This document shows, piece by piece, positions 59,484-64,000 of a stretch of 64,000 bases of DNA. The number at the start of each line of letters is the position of its first letter. Position 1 is the stretch's first letter. Location of the stretch: assembly GCF_000719865.1 (NCBI RefSeq), contig NZ_JOID01000014.1, positions 101,125-165,124 on the forward strand, written 5' to 3'. Source of the stretch: Streptomyces albus subsp. albus (GTDB taxonomy: Bacteria; Actinomycetota; Actinomycetes; Streptomycetales; Streptomycetaceae). The notes beneath the pieces were generated by a model, which saw only the letters and a list, made by a program, of their open reading frames with translations, had not been told where the DNA came from and did no database searches. The position numbers were made by a program, and so were the translations under genes.

Positions 59484-60074
59484 ATGACCACAGGGATTGC
59501 AGATTCCGTCTCTTCCGCAGCGGCCCGCGAGCGCATTCTGGGCACGGCCTATGAATTGTTCTCCCGCCGCGGTGTCCGGGACGTGGGCATCGACGAGGTG
59601 ATCCGCCGCTCGAAGGTGGCGAAAGCCACCCTCTACCGGCATTTTCCGTCGAAGGACGCCCTGGTTCTGGCGTTTCTGGAGATGCGCGAGAAAAACTGGA
59701 CGCTCGGTTTTGTCGAGGCGGAGGCCCGTCGTCTCGGGAACACCCCGGAGGAACGCCTGCTGGCGATCTTCGACGTCTTCGACGGATGGTTCCGGAGCGC
59801 GGATTTCGACGCCTGCGCGTTCATCAACGTGCTGCTGGAAATGCGGTCGGAGCACCCGCTCGGCCGGGCCTGCATCCAGTACCTGGCCACCATACGGAGC
59901 GTCGTGCGCGTCCTCGCAGACGAGGCCGGTCTCCGGGACACGGAGGACTTCGCTCGCTCCTGGCACATTCTGATGAAGGGGTCGATCATCTCCGCGACCG
60001 AGGGGGACCCCGATGCCGCCCGCCGGGCCCGGGCGATGGCCCGCCTCCTGATCGAACAGCACCGCCGGGGATGA
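59484..60074 (+). CDS. TetR-family regulator
   Basis: 196 aa. HTH (15-60: ILGTAYELFSRRGVRDVGID, EVIRRSKVAKATLYRHFPSK), then a helical ligand-binding domain. Codon use includes several A/T-ending codons early in the gene. Its likely targets are itself and the divergent STAS gene, or the S4-protein gene downstream; none is proven. Confidence 0.9.
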   Translation: MTTGIADSVSSAAARERILGTAYELFSRRGVRDVGIDEVIRRSKVAKATLYRHFPSKDALVLAFLEMREKNWTLGFVEAEARRLGNTPEERLLAIFDVFDGWFRSADFDACAFINVLLEMRSEHPLGRACIQYLATIRSVVRVLADEAGLRDTEDFARSWHILMKGSIISATEGDPDAARRARAMARLLIEQHRRG

Positions 60075-60124
60075 CGCCCTCCCGGTCAGGGCACGGCCGA
60101 GGACGCCGACGGTAGGGTCGGGGC

Positions 60125-60499
60125 ATGGTTTCGGACGAGGGAGCCGTACGCGTCGACAGCTGGATCTGGTCCGTACGGCTGACGAAGACCCGCTCGATGG
60201 CCGCCTCCGCCTGCCGGGCCGGCCATGTCCGGGTCAACGGCGAGCGCGTCAAGCCCGCCCATCCCGTCAAGGCGGGCGACGAGGTGCGGTTGCGCGCCGC
60301 CGGCCGAGAGCGGGTCGTCGTCGTGACGCGCCTGCTGCGGAAGCGGGTCGGGGCGCCCGTCGCGGCGGAGGCCTATGTGGACAACAGCCCGCCGCCGCCC
60401 CCGCGCGAGGAGCTCATGGTGGCCCCGCGCCGTGATCGCGGCGCGGGGCGCCCCACCAAGCGGGAACGGCGGGAGACGGAGCGGCTGCGCGGCCGGTGA
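60125..60499 (+). CDS. S4-domain RNA-binding protein (Hsp15-like)
   Basis: 124 aa. S4 domain at residues 8-65 (VRVDSWIWSVRLTKTRSMAA, CRAGHVRVNGERVKPAHPVK, GDEVRL), followed by a basic tail RGAGRPTKRERRETERLRGR. Hsp15/RqcH-partner type proteins bind stalled 50S subunits with peptidyl-tRNA; a role in ribosome rescue is likely by family. Confidence 0.9.
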   Translation: MVSDEGAVRVDSWIWSVRLTKTRSMAASACRAGHVRVNGERVKPAHPVKAGDEVRLRAAGRERVVVVTRLLRKRVGAPVAAEAYVDNSPPPPPREELMVAPRRDRGAGRPTKRERRETERLRGR

Positions 60500-60570
60500 A
60501 CCGCGCCGGCTCCACCGGGCCGCCCCCGCCCGCCCCGGGAGGGTCCCGGGGTGGCGCGGAGCCGCGTGGA

Positions 60571-60747
60571 TCAGCGGCCCTGTTCCCGTATCCGGCGCTG
60601 GCGGTGGATGCCGGGACCGTTCCAGTCCAGCGCCTCGGCCGCTTCGCGCAGGATCTCCTCGGCGGCGGCCCGGGTGTCGGCGAGGATGTCGCCCTGTTCG
60701 TTCACCAGCTGCTGGTAGATCGGGGGATGGGCGGCCGTCGTGGTCAC
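60571..60747 (-). CDS. Small hypothetical protein, 58 aa
   Basis: Begins (GTG) TTTAAHPPIYQQLVNEQGD and contains ADTRAAAEEILREAAEALDW, ending RQRRIREQGR; an amphipathic helical protein. AAGGA precedes the GTG at 60747 by 8 nt. A palindrome-rich promoter region lies directly upstream. No family assigned. Confidence 0.72.
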   Translation of the reverse strand: MTTTAAHPPIYQQLVNEQGDILADTRAAAEEILREAAEALDWNGPGIHRQRRIREQGR

Positions 60748-61079
60748 TGTGGTGGTCCTTCAGGGGTCGGGTCACGGAGCATTCCGTGCTGTACAGCGAC
60801 CATGATCTCGCAAACGTTTCCGCGTCCGGGGGGCGCCCGGGTGGGCGGGCGGGCGCCCGGGCCGCGCCGCGTCACCGTACGGCCGCGGAGCCCGCGCCGG
60901 ATACACGGCGCGGACCGTACCGCACACGCCCGGTGCGGCTGCCGGGGGAAGTCCGGCGGCCGCACCGGCCCCGGCCGGCCATGGGGGGAGCCGGCCCGTG
61001 GAGGGGATCGCCGGCGGCGGCCGCCGGCTCCGGTGGCCCGCCCGGCCGCACGTCCGCGGCGGCGGGCCGGGGCGGGTGG
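60748..61079. other. Intergenic region upstream of the 58-aa gene
   Basis: 332 bp. The part near 60770-60830 is AT-richer and holds two palindromes (listed separately); the remainder to the sortase stop is GC-rich without recognisable features. Confidence 0.5.
60773..60797. promoter_or_regulatory. Two adjacent palindromes (operator candidate)
   Basis: CACGGA-GCAT-TCCGTG (60773-60788) is followed by the perfect palindrome GCTGTACAGC (60788-60797), sharing one base. They lie 26-50 bp before the 58-aa gene start (minus strand). Confidence 0.5.
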
Positions 61080-61787
61080 TCAGGCGCGGCTGCCGGCCAG
61101 GGAGGCGAAGACGACCACGTTGTCGGAGTAGCGGTTGTCCGACTCGGAGAATTCGCCGCCGCAGGTGATGAGGCGGAGTCCGGCGTGGTCGAGATTGCGG
61201 TACACCTCGACGGTCGGGAACTCGTTCTTCGGATACTGGCCGATCTTGTCGACCGTGAACTCGGCTGTCTTTCCGTCCTCCCGGGCCACCTCGATGCGGT
61301 CGCCCCGCTTCAGCGTGGACAGCTTGTGGAAGACCGACGGCTCGCCGTTCCAGGTGACGTGGCCCGCGATGACGGCCGGTCCCATGGCGCCGGGCGCCGG
61401 CCCGGGCTCGTACCAGCCCGCCTTGAACGGGTCGCGCGGGGTCTTCATCTCCCCGTCGGCGCCCAGGTTCAGCTTCTCCAGCGTGGAGGTGACGCCCAGC
61501 TCGGGTATGGAGATCCGCTGCGGCCGGGAGGCCCCCAGCGGCTCGGCGCCCCCGGCCGGCCCGCCGGCGGGCTGCTCGCCGCCCTCGGCCGCGCCGTTCC
61601 CGGCCGCCCCGTTCCCCGGAGCGGCGGGCGGGGCCGTGCCGGCCGCCTCGTCGGACGAGGCCCGGCTCTGGACGGTCAGGATCAGGCCGACAAGGGTCGC
61701 CGACACCACGACGAACACGAAGACGAACAGGGCGCGCTTGCGGCCACGGTTCACGGGGGACCTCCGGGGGTTCGGGTAGCTGCTCAT
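61080..61787 (-). CDS. Class F-type sortase
   Basis: 235 aa membrane-anchored transpeptidase. Basic start and signal-anchor helix (19-39), Gly/Ala/Pro linker (45-85), sortase barrel (88-232) with His143 (AGHVTW), Cys209 (LITCGGEF) and Arg219 (NRYSDN). Located 12 nt downstream of a secreted protein with a sorting-signal-like end, which is probably its substrate. Confidence 0.9.
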   Translation of the reverse strand: MSSYPNPRRSPVNRGRKRALFVFVFVVVSATLVGLILTVQSRASSDEAAGTAPPAAPGNGAAGNGAAEGGEQPAGGPAGGAEPLGASRPQRISIPELGVTSTLEKLNLGADGEMKTPRDPFKAGWYEPGPAPGAMGPAVIAGHVTWNGEPSVFHKLSTLKRGDRIEVAREDGKTAEFTVDKIGQYPKNEFPTVEVYRNLDHAGLRLITCGGEFSESDNRYSDNVVVFASLAGSRA

Positions 61788-61799
61788 GCCGGCCTCGGG

Positions 61800-62588
61800 T
61801 CAGCCATCCTGCGCGGCACGCCTGCGCCGGGTCACCACGACGGTGCCCGCGGCCGCGACGAGCGTCGCCGCGCCGACGGCGGCCATGCCGCGGCTCTGGA
61901 CGCCGGACGGGGAGGCGGCCGCCGTCCCGGTCTCCACGCCGCCGGCGGGTACGGAGCCGACCGCGGCGCCCTTGACCAGGCCGCAGGCCGCCGGTGCGGT
62001 GGCCTCCTGCGGAAGCTTCGGGTCCAGGTCGCTCTTGCCGACGCCGAAGTCGTACTTGTTGTTGCCGTTGGGGTCGATGCCGTGCTGCACCACGTGCAGG
62101 TCCTGGATGTGGTCGGCGACGTCCTGGGAGACCGTGATGGTGCGCTCGTAGGAGAGCGTGCCGTCGGCCTCGGCCACGGGCATCCGGTCGACGGCGAGGC
62201 CGCTGTCCGGGGTCGTGTCACCGTCCACGGTCAGCGAGATGTTGATGTTGCCGTAGACGGGCAGCCCCTCGCTGGTGGTGACGATGCCGTCCCCGTCCTT
62301 GTCGGCGGTGATGTCCGGGCAGGTGAAGTCGTGCCCTTCCGTGGAGCCGTGGATGTGCTGCGCGTGCGGCTGACCGGGTGTCAGGCCCTGCGACTCGATC
62401 TTGACGGTCAGTTCGGTGCCGTCGAGGCTCAGCATGGCGGTGCCGGACGCGCGGGAGTTGTTGAGCTGCGAGAGGTCGATCTGGAAACCCTTCGGCCCGG
62501 CGGCCGTCGCGGCCGACGAGGTGCCCAGGGCCAGGGCCATGGGGAGGGCGACGAGGGCCGCAAGCCGTGTGGTGCGCTTGGCTGTCAT
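61800..62588 (-). CDS. Secreted CHRD-like protein with C-terminal sorting-type tail
   Basis: 262 aa. Signal peptide 1-30 (LVALPMALALGTSSAATAA). The body resembles CHRD-type domains (SLDGTELTVKIESQGLTPGQ, PHAQHIHG) and includes an EF-hand-like loop DKDGDGIVTTSE (96-107). The C-terminus has GGVETG (216-221), a hydrophobic helix (235-252) and RRRR (254-257), a sorting-signal layout with GGVETG instead of LPXTG. It is upstream of the sortase in the same operon. Confidence 0.82.
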   Translation of the reverse strand: MTAKRTTRLAALVALPMALALGTSSAATAAGPKGFQIDLSQLNNSRASGTAMLSLDGTELTVKIESQGLTPGQPHAQHIHGSTEGHDFTCPDITADKDGDGIVTTSEGLPVYGNINISLTVDGDTTPDSGLAVDRMPVAEADGTLSYERTITVSQDVADHIQDLHVVQHGIDPNGNNKYDFGVGKSDLDPKLPQEATAPAACGLVKGAAVGSVPAGGVETGTAAASPSGVQSRGMAAVGAATLVAAAGTVVVTRRRRAAQDG

Positions 62589-62911
62589 GTCTGGTGCATC
62601 CCTTCCGGTGGCCCCTGCGGTGCAGCGGCCGGTGCGCGGTCTCGGACGCGGACCCGGTTGAGTGATCCGCCTGCATCCCTCATTCGGAACCGGCGGCGGG
62701 GCGGATGGGTGGGTGCCGGAAGTTTTTTTCTCCGGCGCCGCCTCCCACCGCCGCGCCCGGTGCTCCGGCGCCCCGCCGCGGGTGCCGTACGCGCTGGTCG
62801 CGGCGCCCTCGGCCGGGCCGGGCCGCCGCCGTGTGAGATGTTGGCCGGGAAGGCGGCCGGCCCCGGAGCGGACCGGTCCGCGGCGGCGAGACGGCGTGCG
62901 GGGAGTGGGCG
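62589..62911. other. Divergent intergenic region before the SMR exporter
   Basis: 323 bp with promoters for the sortase-substrate gene (minus) and the SMR gene (plus). A T7 run at 62723-62729 is followed by a GC-rich segment. I looked for a guanidine riboswitch and did not find one. Confidence 0.5.
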
Positions 62912-63226
62912 ATGGCCTGGACGGTGCTGATCCTGTCCGGTGTGCTGGAGGCGGTATGGGCCACGGCGCTGGACCGGTCCCAGGGGTTCAGCAGGCTCTG
63001 GCCCAGCGTGGTCTTCGCGGTGGCGCTGGCGCTGAGCATGGCGGGCCTCGCCTACGCCCTGCGGGAGGTGCCGGTCGGCACCGGCTACGCGGTCTGGGTC
63101 GGCATCGGCGCGGTCCTCACGGCGGGCTGGGCAATGGCATCGGGGAGCGAGACGGTGTCCCCCGTCAAGCTGCTGCTGCTCGCGGGGATCGTCGGCTGCG
63201 TGGCGGGTCTGAAGCTGCTCCACTGA
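62912..63226 (+). CDS. SMR-family exporter, Gdx/SugE-like
   Basis: 104 aa with four membrane helices. MAWTVLILSGVLEAVWATAL places the essential Glu13; GFSRLWPSVV and VPVGTGYAVWVGIGAVLTAG match the SugE/Gdx subtype, which exports guanidinium and small quaternary ammonium ions, rather than EmrE. It is single, not paired. Confidence 0.88.
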   Translation: MAWTVLILSGVLEAVWATALDRSQGFSRLWPSVVFAVALALSMAGLAYALREVPVGTGYAVWVGIGAVLTAGWAMASGSETVSPVKLLLLAGIVGCVAGLKLLH

Positions 63227-63385
63227 CGCACCGGTGCCGCACCGGACGGCGGCCCCGGCAGACCGGTGAGCGCCCGGCGGCGGACCTCATGACCGGATTC
63301 CTGCATTCCGGTACGCATCGGCCGCCGGCCCCGGGGCAGGCGGAGCCGTGTACACGGAATCCCCCGAGGTGAGGAGCACACCGAC

Positions 63386-63835
63386 ATGTCGAAGGTCGAG
63401 GAATCCGTCGAGGTCGACGTCCCCGTGCGCACCGCGTACGACCAGTGGACCCAGTTCGAGGACTTCCCGCAGTTCATGGAGGGCGTCGAGCGGATCGAGC
63501 AGCGGACGCCGACCCGGACGCACTGGGTGACGGAGGTCGCGGGCGTCAAGCGGGAGTTCGACGCCGAGATCACCGAGCAGATCCCCGACGAGCGCGTCGC
63601 CTGGACCACCGTCGAGGGCGAGGTCAAGCAGGCCGGCGTGGTCACCTTCCACCGCCTGGACGACAAGCGGACGAAGGTCATGCTCCAGCTCGACCACGAC
63701 CCGCAGGGCATCACCGACAAGGTCGGGGACAAGGTGGGCTTCGTGAAGAAGCAGGCCAAGCAGGACCTGGGCCGCTTCAAGTCCTTCATCGAGTCCCGCG
63801 GCGTCGAGACCGGTGCCTGGCGCGGCCAGGTCTGA
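63386..63835 (+). CDS. SRPBCC (polyketide-cyclase-like) protein
   Basis: 149 aa single-domain protein. VDVPVRTAYDQWTQFEDFPQ, FMEGVERIEQ, EFDAEITEQIPDERVAW and TKVMLQLDHDPQGI form a START/SRPBCC fold with a hydrophobic cavity. The core is clearly similar to the middle of GvpZ (QFEDF, FM-GV, EQIPDER-W). GAGG lies upstream of the ATG. Ligand unknown. Confidence 0.9.
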   Translation: MSKVEESVEVDVPVRTAYDQWTQFEDFPQFMEGVERIEQRTPTRTHWVTEVAGVKREFDAEITEQIPDERVAWTTVEGEVKQAGVVTFHRLDDKRTKVMLQLDHDPQGITDKVGDKVGFVKKQAKQDLGRFKSFIESRGVETGAWRGQV

Positions 63836-63905
63836 GCGGCACACCCGGGCGGCGGAGCCGCGGCTCCCCTCACTGACGGCCGGCCGCCCGGAGCAGCCCC
63901 GGAAG

Positions 63906-63971
63906 GGGCGCGAACGCAGCGGTGGGGGCCCCGGCCGGCAGGCCGGGGCCCCCACCGCTGCGTTCGCGCCC
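63906..63971. terminator. 31-bp perfect hairpin
   Basis: From GGGCGCGAACGCAGCGG onward, all 31 bases pair with the opposite arm around a GGCA loop. It follows the SRPBCC gene and could terminate transcription from both sides; the stem is much longer than a normal terminator. Confidence 0.85.
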
Positions 63972-64000
63972 GAGCCACCCGCCCCGGAACCGGGGCCCCG

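Noticed and set aside
62589..62911. Guanidine riboswitch upstream of the Gdx/SugE-like gene
   Set aside because: No ykkC-type conserved blocks or paired ACGR loops could be found.

Overview
The window is high-GC actinobacterial chromosome and almost certainly Streptomyces. Third codon positions are nearly all G or C, GTG starts are frequent, and the gene families are typical of the genus: a ten-gene gvp cluster in the order O-A-F-G-Y-Z-J-L-S-K, a methyltransferase/DUF397/XRE module, MurT-GatD, a class F-type sortase, and many small genus-specific proteins. It reads as chromosome-arm or accessory-rich territory. No rRNA, tRNA, transposase or CRISPR array was seen.

Layout. 1-2.7 kb: divergent bioB (cut by the left edge) and bioF, then an NlpC/P60 wall hydrolase behind a c-di-AMP (ydaO-type) riboswitch. 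2.9-5.3 kb: a ClpP paralogue that has lost its catalytic Ser and His, a co-transcribed small protein, a divergent solitary Phd/YefM antitoxin, and a PlsC acyltransferase. 5.7-11.4 kb: the complete gas-vesicle operon. 11.4-12.0 kb: a gene-free stretch holding a perfect 25-bp inverted repeat. 12.0-17.4 kb: CtaG, 6-phosphofructokinase, MurT-GatD (lipid II amidation) and peptide deformylase. 17.4-19.7 kb: a TetR repressor divergent from an acyl-CoA dehydrogenase. 19.9-21.7 kb: a DUF318-type permease with its TIGR03943 partner.

22.1-31.0 kb looks like one functional locus: sugar epimerase, OmpR-type two-component system, GT2 glycosyltransferase, DUF2064 transferase, methyltransferase, membrane molybdopterin oxidoreductase and a polytopic glycosyltransferase-like protein. 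Four copies of one 16-bp motif with an 11-bp internal period sit in its three promoter regions, so the response regulator probably controls the whole locus. 31-35 kb: a small SH3-like secreted protein and a B12-riboswitch-controlled cbiMNQO cobalt transporter. 35.4-40.1 kb: secreted PI-phospholipase C, hydrolases and a chymotrypsin-like protease. 40.3-45.1 kb: an IclR-controlled glucarate catabolic operon (symporter, KDG dehydratase, glucarate dehydratase), followed by a 5'-truncated MerR-type gene.

46-49 kb: small stress-associated genes (Hsp20 with a HAIR-like operator, two DUF2267 proteins, PRC-barrel, membrane peptides). 49-52 kb: two methyltransferases and the DUF397/XRE pair. 52.2-55.6 kb: an ATP-grasp enzyme coupled to a CocE/S15 hydrolase. 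55.7-60.7 kb: aldo/keto reductase, SDR-DUF2867 protein, STAS protein, TetR and an S4 RNA-binding protein. 61-62.6 kb: a sortase with a probable substrate. 62.9-64 kb: an SMR exporter, an SRPBCC protein resembling the GvpZ core, and a 31-bp perfect hairpin at the end.

The most promising undescribed items are the motif-linked two-component envelope locus at 22-31 kb, the catalytically dead ClpP operon, the ATP-grasp/CocE pair, and the 25-bp inverted-repeat element.
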